A stretch of 64,000 nt of DNA from positions 25,480-89,479 of the forward strand of contig JAFGSZ010000020.1 in NCBI GenBank assembly GCA_016934395.1, in the 5' to 3' direction. Positions within the stretch are counted from its first letter, which is position 1. The number at the start of each line of letters is the position of its first letter. This DNA is from Bacteroidales bacterium (GTDB lineage: Bacteria; Bacteroidota; Bacteroidia; Bacteroidales; UBA10428). Positions 27,707 to 36,613 of the stretch are shown here, piece by piece. The notes beneath the pieces are model-generated. The model did not search any database. It was not told the DNA's origin and saw only the letters and a list, made by a program, of their open reading frames with translations. The translations under genes were made by a program, and so were the position numbers.

Positions 27707-30700
27707 ATGAAAGTGTTCCGGATTTTGAATCGAAGTGCTTGTGTTTTAATTCTTTATTTTTTAAGCTTAGGTTCCATTTCGATATTCGCACAACTTAAAC
27801 ATGACTCGAAAAGCATGTTTCTCGATGCTGAATCCTATTTTCTTTTTGATGAATATAAAGATGCATTACCACTTTACCAGCGTTTATTATCAGAAGATCC
27901 AGATAATGCAAATCTGAATTACAAAATCGGGGTTTGTTATTTAAACGATAAATATCAAAAAGAGAAATCCATTGCATATTTAAAAAAGGCTGTTGAGAAT
28001 ACCAGTAATAGTTACAGAATAAATTCTTTTAAAGAACGAAATGCCCCGCCCGAGGCATATTATTACCTCGGAAATGCTTACCGGGTGAACAACTTTCTTA
28101 ATGATGCACTGGAAACATACCAGATATTTAAAGAAAGCGTAGATCCTGCAATATATGATCTAAACCTTGTAAATAAAGAAATTGAATCATGTAAGCGGGC
28201 TATAAAGATGGAACAAAATCCGGTATATTACGAGGCTGAAAATCTTCAGGAGCCTGTGAATAGCAGGTTTTCGGAATTAAATCCACTTATCTCGGGTGAT
28301 GAAACAGCCCTGGTATATACTTCTGAATTACCTTTTTATACTGCCGTATTTTATTCAAAAAAACAAGCCGACGGTACCTGGGGTAATCCCATTAACCTTA
28401 CCCCTTATTTTGGTGTGGATGGGAATACATATTCTACCGGTATTTCTTATAAAGGCGATGAAATTTATGTATATAGAAGTGATAATTTTGATGGAAATAT
28501 TTATGTGAGTACACTAAATAACGGTCAGTGGTCGGTTCTTGCCAAACTAAATGAAAACATTAACACAAAATTCTGGGAATCGCATGCAACAGTTTCAGCG
28601 GACGGCCTTACCTTATATTTTACAAGCAACCGCACCGGGGGGTTCGGTGGCCTTGATATTTACAAATCTACACGTACAAAACGAGGCGCCTGGGGACCTG
28701 CGATAAATCTCGGACCGGTTATAAACTCGCCATATAACGAAGAAACACCTTTTATTAGCGGTAATGGAAAACTATTATTTTTTAGTTCTTTTGGACATGA
28801 TAATATTGGAGGATATGATATCTACTATTCTGCTTTAAATCAAAATAACGAATGGTCTAAACCTAAAAATATAGGTTATCCGATTAATACCACCGATGAT
28901 GATATGTTTTTTGTTCCGTATGATAACGGGGCATTTGCGTATTACTCAATGTTTAATTCTGAAACTACCCTTGGCCTGAGTGACATTTACAAACTCCAGT
29001 TATTTTATGAACTGCATCCGCGGCAGTTTGTTATTAACGGCTCCGCGAAACCTAAAGGAACAAATACAATAAATTATAACAATCTTAAGGCCAAATTATT
29101 TAATAGCAAATCGCTTGAACTGGTGGATGAAAGTTCAATTAATCAAGACGGATCTTATCAGTTAAACGCTACAAATGGAGAGTATACTTTAGTGCTTAGC
29201 GGAGAGGAGATAAAAACCAGTGAGAAAGCCATTTCTCTTCCTATCAATAGTAAATCAACAAATATTAATATTGAACCAATGGCTCTTGAGGCCAGTATAA
29301 CTGCCGAACCTCAGCCGGAAATATTAAAACCCGGGCCGGTAGCCTACGTTCCTGTTCTGAAGGTGGATAAGGAGTACATTAAAGTTACTGATGATGAGGG
29401 AGTGCAGATTCGGTTAAATGTTGAAAAGGGATCAAAACTACTGGTTGAGGTTTATGCCGAAAACGAACAGTTAAGCTCGGAGCAGTTTGATATTAATCGC
29501 CGCCGTTTCAGTTACGGGTTTAAACCTGTGCCCGGAAAAAATGAAGTGCGGTTTCAAATTACTGATGCTAATGGCAATATAAATTCGAAAAATGTTGTGG
29601 TTGAATATACCCCGGCCGTAACTGAGCAAACTCTCCCATTACCCCAAAAAACAGCCTTGCAAAAGTTAAATCCGGTATCGTCCCTGCTGCCATTTACATC
29701 GGGCAAAACCTATGACTATTTAGCTGAATTAAATAAGAAAGGCGGCATAAAAGATTTCAGTGAGTTATATGAGTTGCTGTCCCGCTTTGCTGAAGAAAAT
29801 AATATAAGTCAGGATAGTATCAATTCGATTTTTGCTTCCATATTATCTCAAAAAAGCGCCCAACAGTTAAAAAATGAAATGTATGATATCTCCGGATCTG
29901 GTTTTCAGGAATCACTGAATACTATTCAACCTGAAATTCTTAATAGTCTAACTTCCGAAACCCTTATAGCTTATTTACGAAACCATCCGGATAAGCTTTT
30001 TCCTGAAGAAGAGTTACAAAACCTGTTATTAAGATTAACAGAAGATCCATCATCAGCAAAAACAGTGTTAAAACAATTAAAGAATTATGCCGGTCCCGAA
30101 ACCCTGAATAAACTACAGAGTATTAATCCTACCGGTATTGATAATCAGCAACTATTGGGTGAATTATCCAAACTCCTTTCAAAGGAAGAACTATGGAGAT
30201 TATTAACTGATGCAGCCGCAAGCGAACCTTTAAGTCCGTTTTTCTTAAATCTGTTATTTGTTGCTGAAGGTGGAATAAAGGAAGCCCTTTCAGAAACTAG
30301 TTTTGAACAGCAGGGCATAAAAACATCCAGGGAATTAATTGATTATTTATTCAAAAGAGGTTCTGATTATGGATATACCGGAAGTGAATTAGTTGCTTTT
30401 ATTGAAGAAGCACAAAATAACCGAGAAGCTAACATCGAAAGATTTGTTGCGATACTTACCAATAAAGCTACCGGTACACTTAAGGATTACCTTACCGGAT
30501 TTGATCCGAAAAAAGAAAAGGTTAAATCATTTTCCGGCTTACTCAATAAACTTGTTGATCAATCCCGCTATTCGAATTTTAGTATTGAACAGGTATATAC
30601 GCTGCTGACCAGTCTGATCGAGATTAACAATATGGAGGATTTTATTAATAAAATGGCGGGTTATGCCTCCGGAGACCTGAAACTATTGCTTGAACGGGTT

Positions 30701-31003
30701 GATAAGTATAAATTTTCCACTCCTGTTGAACTTATTCAGTATTTATTAAGTCAGCGTGAAAATTATAATTATACTGAAAACGATATCAATGAATTACTGC
30801 TAAGGATGATCCTTGAAAAAGGAATAAAATATCTCGATACCGGAAAGGAATTAGTCATTCATTCACGATCGAAACAAGAACGAAACAGACTGATTGTTAC
30901 CTTAGGGATTGCTAATGTGTTAATCTTATTTTTCCTTTTCTTTTTATTGTTCAAAAGAAGAAAATCAAAAAAAGATAAAAAACCTGATAATAAAACAGTT
31001 TAA
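27707..31003 (+). CDS. TPR/PD40 envelope protein with six helical repeats and C-terminal membrane anchor
   Basis: 1098 residues from the ATG at 27707; an upstream in-frame GTG is less likely because the signal peptide (MKVFRILNRSACVLILYFLS..IFAQ) starts at this ATG. A TPR-like region (about 35-160) is followed by a PD40 propeller (about 190-440; 'LTLYFTSNRTGGFGGLDIY', 'LLFFSSFGHDNIGGYDIYY') and beta domains (about 450-650). From about 679 to 1055 there are some six degenerate ~62-residue helical repeats, then one membrane helix (about 1062-1083) and a basic tail (KRRKSKKDKK). By the positive-inside rule the protein is periplasmic and anchored in the inner membrane by its tail. First of five tandem paralogues; the next starts 11 bases later. 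Function unknown. Confidence 0.8.
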   Translation: MKVFRILNRSACVLILYFLSLGSISIFAQLKHDSKSMFLDAESYFLFDEYKDALPLYQRLLSEDPDNANLNYKIGVCYLNDKYQKEKSIAYLKKAVENTSNSYRINSFKERNAPPEAYYYLGNAYRVNNFLNDALETYQIFKESVDPAIYDLNLVNKEIESCKRAIKMEQNPVYYEAENLQEPVNSRFSELNPLISGDETALVYTSELPFYTAVFYSKKQADGTWGNPINLTPYFGVDGNTYSTGISYKGDEIYVYRSDNFDGNIYVSTLNNGQWSVLAKLNENINTKFWESHATVSADGLTLYFTSNRTGGFGGLDIYKSTRTKRGAWGPAINLGPVINSPYNEETPFISGNGKLLFFSSFGHDNIGGYDIYYSALNQNNEWSKPKNIGYPINTTDDDMFFVPYDNGAFAYYSMFNSETTLGLSDIYKLQLFYELHPRQFVINGSAKPKGTNTINYNNLKAKLFNSKSLELVDESSINQDGSYQLNATNGEYTLVLSGEEIKTSEKAISLPINSKSTNINIEPMALEASITAEPQPEILKPGPVAYVPVLKVDKEYIKVTDDEGVQIRLNVEKGSKLLVEVYAENEQLSSEQFDINRRRFSYGFKPVPGKNEVRFQITDANGNINSKNVVVEYTPAVTEQTLPLPQKTALQKLNPVSSLLPFTSGKTYDYLAELNKKGGIKDFSELYELLSRFAEENNISQDSINSIFASILSQKSAQQLKNEMYDISGSGFQESLNTIQPEILNSLTSETLIAYLRNHPDKLFPEEELQNLLLRLTEDPSSAKTVLKQLKNYAGPETLNKLQSINPTGIDNQQLLGELSKLLSKEELWRLLTDAAASEPLSPFFLNLLFVAEGGIKEALSETSFEQQGIKTSRELIDYLFKRGSDYGYTGSELVAFIEEAQNNREANIERFVAILTNKATGTLKDYLTGFDPKKEKVKSFSGLLNKLVDQSRYSNFSIEQVYTLLTSLIEINNMEDFINKMAGYASGDLKLLLERVDKYKFSTPVELIQYLLSQRENYNYTENDINELLLRMILEKGIKYLDTGKELVIHSRSKQERNRLIVTLGIANVLILFFLFFLLFKRRKSKKDKKPDNKTV

Positions 31004-31014
31004 ATTTTCCAATA

Positions 31015-33015
31015 ATGACCGGAAAAGCTTTAAAGCGAATTATTAGTTTCTTTGCAGCACTGTATTTTTTTTTCAATGTAACTGCACAGATATGGTCTTC
31101 AGACGAATATATTTATAACGAAGCCGAAGATTATATTATTTCAGAGGAATATACAGAAGCATTACCTCTTTTTCAGATGCTGGAAAAAAAGGGCTATAAT
31201 AATGCAAATATTAAATATAAAATTGGCGAATGTCTGATTAATATTCCCGGCCATAAATTGGAATCATTACCCTACCTGAAAGATGCATCAAACAAATGCT
31301 CTAAAACATACCAGGAAGGATTACTAAACCAGTCCGTTGCCCCATTGAAGGCTTTGTTGTACCTGGGAGTAGCGTATCGTCTCGATAATAACTTTGACAA
31401 AGCGCTTGAGACATTTCAAATCCTCAAAGATTCATTGGGTGAGGTAGCTGAATTCGAAACCATTGTTGATTTTCATATTAAAAGAATTGAGAATGCGAAA
31501 GAAATAGTAAAATCTCCCGTGGAATTTACGGAAAGCAGGCTCCCGGATTTTATTAATAACAAATTTTCAAATTTTAGTCCCCTGGTTAGCTCGGATTTAT
31601 CACGGATTTTTTATATGACCCAATACCAGTTTTACGATGCCGTAATGGAAAGCTATAAAATAAATAATGAGTGGAATGAAACGATAAACCTTACACCTGA
31701 AATAAAATCTGATGGCGATTATTATATTGTTGGTATTTCTAAGAACGGAGAAAAGATTCTTTTAAATTCATTTAACAGTTTTACCAGTGGCGATATTTAT
31801 ATTACCGAATTTATAGATAATGTATGGACTAAATTGCACAAGTTAAATGATAATATAAATACCCGGTATAACGAAACCCATGCAAGCTTATCCCCAGATG
31901 GGAGAACCCTTTATTTTACCAGCAATCAGCCCGGAGGATTCGGCGGGCAAGACATTTATTCTTCGCAATTAGGCAAAGACGGGGAATGGCAACCTGCAAA
32001 AAATCTGGGCCCGGAAATTAATACTGCATATAACGATATTGCACCTTTTGTAACTGATGATGGCAATTCACTCTTTTTCTGTTCCCAGGGACATTATAAT
32101 ATGGGAGGATACGATATTTTTCATTCCCGGACAGGGGAAAACGGCAACTGGCTTTATCCCTTAAATGTAGGGTATCCATTATCCACTACCGACGATGATA
32201 TTTGGTATTTCCCGGTCGACAGCATTACGGGTTATTATTCCAGGTATTCTGATAAAGGGGAAACAGGAATGGATATCTATTCTGCAAGAATCATTGCTTT
32301 TTCCAATCCTGCAAGATTTTTAGTTAAAGGTGACCTTAAAACTGAGGATGAGGCCACGATATCAAATACCCGGTTAAATATTGTTGATGTTCTTAATAAT
32401 AAGAAATTTGGGGAAATAGTGCCTGAAGATAATGGGACATTCAGTTATAAATTACCTTCAGGAAAATATCTGTTTCAGTTACAATCTGAAAATTTCGAAC
32501 CATTTGAAAAAACGATCAATTTGCCAAAATACCTGCCCGAAGAGGAGATACTATTTACCGCACAGCTTAAAACCAAAATAATTGCAGAAAAAGATACTTT
32601 TTATATTGAAAATATACTTTTTGCCTTTGACAGTTATATAATTGACGGAGAAAGCAAAAGTTTTCTTGATAGTCTGATTATGTTGTTGAATCAATATCCT
32701 GAACTTACTATTGAAATTACCGGGCATACAGATGCTTTAGGTTCTGCAGCATACAACCAGATTCTTTCTTTACGCCGGGCCCGTGTAGTCAGCGACTATT
32801 TGGTTGATAATAAAATAGGCAATGAACGGATTACTGTTAAAGGAATGGGAGAGTCGCAACCGGTAGCTGTAAATAAAAATTCTGATGGTACCGACAATCC
32901 TGTTGGCCGAAGATTCAACCGGCGTGCTGAAATTATTGTTAAAAACGAATATGATACCCTGATAATTCTCAAAAGCTTATTCATTCCTGACAGCCTCATT
33001 ATTCCCCGTGATTAG
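31015..33015 (+). CDS. TPR/PD40/CRD-like/OmpA envelope protein
   Basis: 666 residues. Signal peptide (about 1-24, ending NVTAQ), a TPR-like region (about 30-150), PD40 propeller (about 180-430; 'RTLYFTSNQPGGFGGQDIY'), a carboxypeptidase-regulatory-like beta domain (about 435-510) and a C-terminal OmpA peptidoglycan-binding domain (about 532-650) with 'ITGHTDALGSAAYN', 'LSLRRARVVSDYL' and 'GRRFNRRAEI'. This domain order resembles PorE of the type IX secretion system, but there is no lipobox and no other T9SS gene nearby. Probably periplasmic or outer-membrane-associated and bound to peptidoglycan. Co-transcribed with the first paralogue. Confidence 0.85.
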   Translation: MTGKALKRIISFFAALYFFFNVTAQIWSSDEYIYNEAEDYIISEEYTEALPLFQMLEKKGYNNANIKYKIGECLINIPGHKLESLPYLKDASNKCSKTYQEGLLNQSVAPLKALLYLGVAYRLDNNFDKALETFQILKDSLGEVAEFETIVDFHIKRIENAKEIVKSPVEFTESRLPDFINNKFSNFSPLVSSDLSRIFYMTQYQFYDAVMESYKINNEWNETINLTPEIKSDGDYYIVGISKNGEKILLNSFNSFTSGDIYITEFIDNVWTKLHKLNDNINTRYNETHASLSPDGRTLYFTSNQPGGFGGQDIYSSQLGKDGEWQPAKNLGPEINTAYNDIAPFVTDDGNSLFFCSQGHYNMGGYDIFHSRTGENGNWLYPLNVGYPLSTTDDDIWYFPVDSITGYYSRYSDKGETGMDIYSARIIAFSNPARFLVKGDLKTEDEATISNTRLNIVDVLNNKKFGEIVPEDNGTFSYKLPSGKYLFQLQSENFEPFEKTINLPKYLPEEEILFTAQLKTKIIAEKDTFYIENILFAFDSYIIDGESKSFLDSLIMLLNQYPELTIEITGHTDALGSAAYNQILSLRRARVVSDYLVDNKIGNERITVKGMGESQPVAVNKNSDGTDNPVGRRFNRRAEIIVKNEYDTLIILKSLFIPDSLIIPRD

Positions 33016-33205
33016 ATTAAATTCATCCTTTTCGGCATGAATAATAATTTAAAATACCATTGTATTTTTCATGAAAAAAGTAACTATATTGTTAATTCTT
33101 AATAACTTTAAAATTATTTTATATAAAAGGTATAGCTTATATAGATAGTTAGCTTGCTTACGTGGTTATAGATTAATGATTTAGCGATTTCTCGATTTAA
33201 ATTGC

Positions 33206-33213
33206 TAATTTTG
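33206..33213 (+). promoter_or_regulatory. Bacteroidota -7 promoter box
   Basis: TAATTTTG matches TAnnTTTG and lies 18 bases before the ATG of the third PD40 paralogue. It suggests that this gene has its own promoter within the 216-base gap. Confidence 0.6.
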
Positions 33214-33231
33214 TTTTAAAATTTTGATTTC

Positions 33232-35085
33232 ATGAAAAAATCTGTAATTATTTCATTTGTCTTATTGTTCTGTATTCTTGCAAGAGGTCAGAAAACTGAG
33301 GTTTCAACCAGAGATTATTTTGAAGATGCAGAATTTTTTCTTGAAAACGAGGAGTATGCCGATGCACTATATGATTATTTAGAGCTATACAACAGGGGTT
33401 ATGAAAATAATAGTAATATTAATTACAGAATAGGGTCATGTTATTTAAATATTAAAGGGCAAAAAGAAAAAGCTATACCCTATTTGCTTAAAGCCGTTGA
33501 GAATACTACAAAACGTTATCAGGAGAGTGTTTTGCGCGAAACCAGGGCACCCATAGATGCTTTTTTATACCTGGGTAATGCTTACCGTGTAACAGATCAG
33601 TTAGAAAAGGCCATCGCTACTTATAATCAATATATAAAATTAGCCGCAGATTTTGACGAGTCGGGTATTGAATACGCAAAACAACAAATCGAAGCATGTC
33701 TTATCGCTAAAGATTTTATGGAGACTCCTGTAGAATTTGAGAAAAGGAATTTAGGCCCCGAAATTAATACTTCTTCCTCAAATTATAAAGGGGTGATTTC
33801 AGGCGACGGAAATACCTTATTGTATATGATGGAATTACCTTTTTATCATGCCGTGTATTTTTCACAAAATGTAAATGGGGAATGGACAGCTCCTGTAAAT
33901 ATTACACCACAGATTCAATCGGATGGCGACCAGTTTGTAACCAGTGTTTCTTACGACGGGAAACAACTTTTTCTTACTAAGGAGGATAATTTTAATAGCG
34001 ATATTTATATTAGTAATTACGAAAACGGATTATGGACCAAATCTGTTCCGTTGAGTAATAAAATAAATACAAAATTCTGGGAATCGCATGCCAGCATATC
34101 GGCTGATGGCAAGACCTTATATTTTTCCAGCAACAGAAGGGGAGGCCTTGGTGAAATGGATATTTATAAATCTGAATTGAACGAATTTAACGATTGGAGC
34201 GCACCGGTAAACCTTGGAAACAATATTAATACTGAATTAAATGAAGATACACCCTTTATCACAGAAGATGGCAAAACATTGTATTTCAGTTCACAGTCGC
34301 ATAAATCAATGGGTGGTTACGATATTTTTATATCGCATAAAGACGAACAGGGCAACTGGTCGGGACCGGAAAACCTGGGGTATCCGATAAATTCCACCGA
34401 TGATGATTTATTCTTTTATCCCTGGAAAAATGGTAATGTAGGTTTGGTTTCAGTATTCTCCGATGATGGATTTGGAAAAGAAGACCTTTATGAATATTGG
34501 TTTGTGCCTTTCACGGCATTTGAAGAAGAGATAGCTTTAAAGGTTGGAGAAGACGTTGAAGAAGAAATGACTCAGCAGGAAATTGCAGATACTATACCTG
34601 CAGATATGGCCGAAGCAAAAACTGAGGAACCGGTAGCAAAAGATACCATAAGCGAAATTGCTAAAATTGAATTTGATCTGGAACCTGTTTATTTTGGTTT
34701 TGACAGCTACCTTTTGAGAGAGGAAAATATAAGGATAATGGAAAAACTTATTGTTTTATTAAAAAACAATAAAGAATTTCAGGTAGTTATTACAGGTCAT
34801 ACCGATGCCCTTGGTGAAGCCGTATATAACTTAAGACTATCAGAACGTCGTGCCAAATCGGCATTGGATTATCTTGTAAAACATGGAATAAAAATAGAAA
34901 GGCTCACATCAAAAGGCATGGGCGAAAATCAGTTTGCAGCAATTAATGTAAATCCTGACGGCTCGGATAATCCTGAAGGCCGGAAGTTAAACCGAAGGGT
35001 TGAATTTGAACTTATAGGTGTGAATCAGGATAAAATTATCATAAAAATAAAACCAATTCCTGAAGAATTACGATATAAAGAGTAA
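33232..35085 (+). CDS. TPR/PD40/OmpA envelope protein
   Basis: 617 residues. Signal peptide (MKKSVIISFVLLFCILARGQ), a TPR-like region (about 25-150), PD40 propeller (about 175-430; 'KTLYFSSNRRGGLGEMDIY', 'YDIFISHKDEQGNWSGPENLG'), a short acidic linker in place of the CRD domain of the preceding paralogue, and a C-terminal OmpA domain (about 485-605; 'ITGHTDALGEAVYN', 'LSERRAKSALDYL'). The Asp and Arg residues used to bind diaminopimelate are in place. Third of five paralogues, with its own promoter box. Confidence 0.87.
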   Translation: MKKSVIISFVLLFCILARGQKTEVSTRDYFEDAEFFLENEEYADALYDYLELYNRGYENNSNINYRIGSCYLNIKGQKEKAIPYLLKAVENTTKRYQESVLRETRAPIDAFLYLGNAYRVTDQLEKAIATYNQYIKLAADFDESGIEYAKQQIEACLIAKDFMETPVEFEKRNLGPEINTSSSNYKGVISGDGNTLLYMMELPFYHAVYFSQNVNGEWTAPVNITPQIQSDGDQFVTSVSYDGKQLFLTKEDNFNSDIYISNYENGLWTKSVPLSNKINTKFWESHASISADGKTLYFSSNRRGGLGEMDIYKSELNEFNDWSAPVNLGNNINTELNEDTPFITEDGKTLYFSSQSHKSMGGYDIFISHKDEQGNWSGPENLGYPINSTDDDLFFYPWKNGNVGLVSVFSDDGFGKEDLYEYWFVPFTAFEEEIALKVGEDVEEEMTQQEIADTIPADMAEAKTEEPVAKDTISEIAKIEFDLEPVYFGFDSYLLREENIRIMEKLIVLLKNNKEFQVVITGHTDALGEAVYNLRLSERRAKSALDYLVKHGIKIERLTSKGMGENQFAAINVNPDGSDNPEGRKLNRRVEFELIGVNQDKIIIKIKPIPEELRYKE

Positions 35086-35146
35086 TGTTTTGTTGTTTCT
35101 TATTTCCATATCGTTTGGATAAACAATAAAACAAAATTTTTGTAAC

Positions 35147-35154
35147 TAAATTTG
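35147..35154 (+). promoter_or_regulatory. Bacteroidota -7 promoter box
   Basis: TAAATTTG matches TAnnTTTG, 19 bases before the ATG of the fourth PD40 paralogue. Confidence 0.6.
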
Positions 35155-35173
35155 AATATCAATTTTTTTCACC

Positions 35174-36493
35174 ATGAGGTATTCATTGCTGATATTCCTG
35201 CTGCTATTCCAGAGTTTACCTTATCTTACCGGTCAGGAAACCGGTACAATGGAAGAACAATTTGACGAAGGAGAATATTTTTATAAAAGAGGCGATTTTG
35301 ATGAAGCCTTGTTTTACTATTTGAAATTAGTGGAAAATCAACCAGAAAATGCCCATTTTAATTTTAAAGCAGGCGAATGTTTTATGAATATCCCTGGAAA
35401 GGAAACAAAAGCTATTCCATACTTTTTAGTTGCATCCCGAAATATTACCGATAAAAAATCCTACAGATCAAAATCTTTTAATGAAACACGTGCACCCTTG
35501 CATGTGTTGTTCTACCTGGGGAATGCCTATAGGATAAATAATGAACTGGACAAGGCCTTAGAGGTTTACGAAAAGTTTGTGAATTCACCGTATTACTGGG
35601 AAAATTATAATCTGGTGGTAGTGGAAAATGAAATAAAGTCAAGCGAACGGGCTAAAATTATTCAGGATAATCCGGTAAAATTTACTGAACATAAATTGGA
35701 TACTTTAATTAACTCCGGATTTGCTGAACGCAATCCTGCAATATCAGGCAACGGAAATTCTATGGTATTCCTCCGGTCTCTGAAATTTTACAATGCTTTG
35801 TTTTATTCTGTAAAATCTGATAATATTTGGTTGCCGCCGGTTAACATAAATCCACAGGTTGTTTCAGACGGGGAATATTCTCCGGTCTCACTTTCTTTTG
35901 ATGGAAAAATATTGTTTCTGGTGAATAACGATGAAAATAACAAGGATATATTTATAAGTTATTTGCAGGATGGAATTTGGTCGAAATTAGAAAAACTGGA
36001 TAAACCGGTGAATACTATTTTTAATGAAACACATGCCTGTCTGAATAAAGAAGGAAATATTCTTTATTTCACAAGTAACCGACCTCGCGGTGAAGGGGGT
36101 ACAGATATCTATATGTGCAAAAAAAATAAAAACGGTGAGTGGGGCAAAGCAAAAAATCTGGGTAAGGAGATCAATACTGAATTTGATGAGGATACCCCGT
36201 TTATCACCAATGATAACAAAACCTTGTTTTTTAGTTCAAAAGGACATTACAATATGGGAGGTTTTGATGTTTTTTATACCAATATGGGAGCAAAAAGCTG
36301 GGGACAGCCCATAAATCTGGGCTATCCGATAAACACTACCAGTGATGATCGTTTTATTGTTCCTGTTAATGCCGGTAAAATTGTGTATTTATCAAAAATT
36401 TCATCTGGCAATACCGGTGATCCGGATATATTCGAACTTGATATACAATCCAACCTTTATCACCTCTATCAAGATTTTAACCGCAAGGAATAA
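35174..36493 (+). CDS. TPR/PD40 envelope protein without C-terminal module
   Basis: 439 residues, the shortest of the five paralogues. Signal peptide (about 1-20, ending LTGQ), a TPR-like region with the family pattern 'FNETRAPLHVLFYLGNAYR', and a PD40 propeller ('NILYFTSNRPRGEGGTDIY', 'YNMGGFDVFYTN'). It stops just after the propeller, where the paralogues carry OmpA, SPOR-like or membrane modules. No frameshift or leftover domain was seen downstream, so it looks like a genuine short member and not a broken one. Confidence 0.82.
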   Translation: MRYSLLIFLLLFQSLPYLTGQETGTMEEQFDEGEYFYKRGDFDEALFYYLKLVENQPENAHFNFKAGECFMNIPGKETKAIPYFLVASRNITDKKSYRSKSFNETRAPLHVLFYLGNAYRINNELDKALEVYEKFVNSPYYWENYNLVVVENEIKSSERAKIIQDNPVKFTEHKLDTLINSGFAERNPAISGNGNSMVFLRSLKFYNALFYSVKSDNIWLPPVNINPQVVSDGEYSPVSLSFDGKILFLVNNDENNKDIFISYLQDGIWSKLEKLDKPVNTIFNETHACLNKEGNILYFTSNRPRGEGGTDIYMCKKNKNGEWGKAKNLGKEINTEFDEDTPFITNDNKTLFFSSKGHYNMGGFDVFYTNMGAKSWGQPINLGYPINTTSDDRFIVPVNAGKIVYLSKISSGNTGDPDIFELDIQSNLYHLYQDFNRKE

Positions 36494-36613
36494 TTTTCGT
36501 ATAGTATTAAGCTAAAAGATTAGTAATAAGTTAAAATATACAGTTATTGCTACTAAAATTTATTATAAATTTAATGAATTGCAAAATTATCAAGGTTTAA
36601 TATAAGGAATTGA

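Noticed and set aside
31015..33015. Possible type IX secretion component PorE
   Set aside because: Domain order TPR-PD40-CRD-OmpA fits PorE, but PorE is a lipoprotein and there is no lipobox here. No other T9SS gene (porK, porL, porM, porN, sov and so on) is in the window, and four paralogues lie beside it.
35087..35146. Terminator between the third and fourth PD40 genes
   Set aside because: An imperfect TTTTGTT/AACAAAA stem can be drawn, but it is AT-only with long internal loops and overlaps the promoter region of the next gene.
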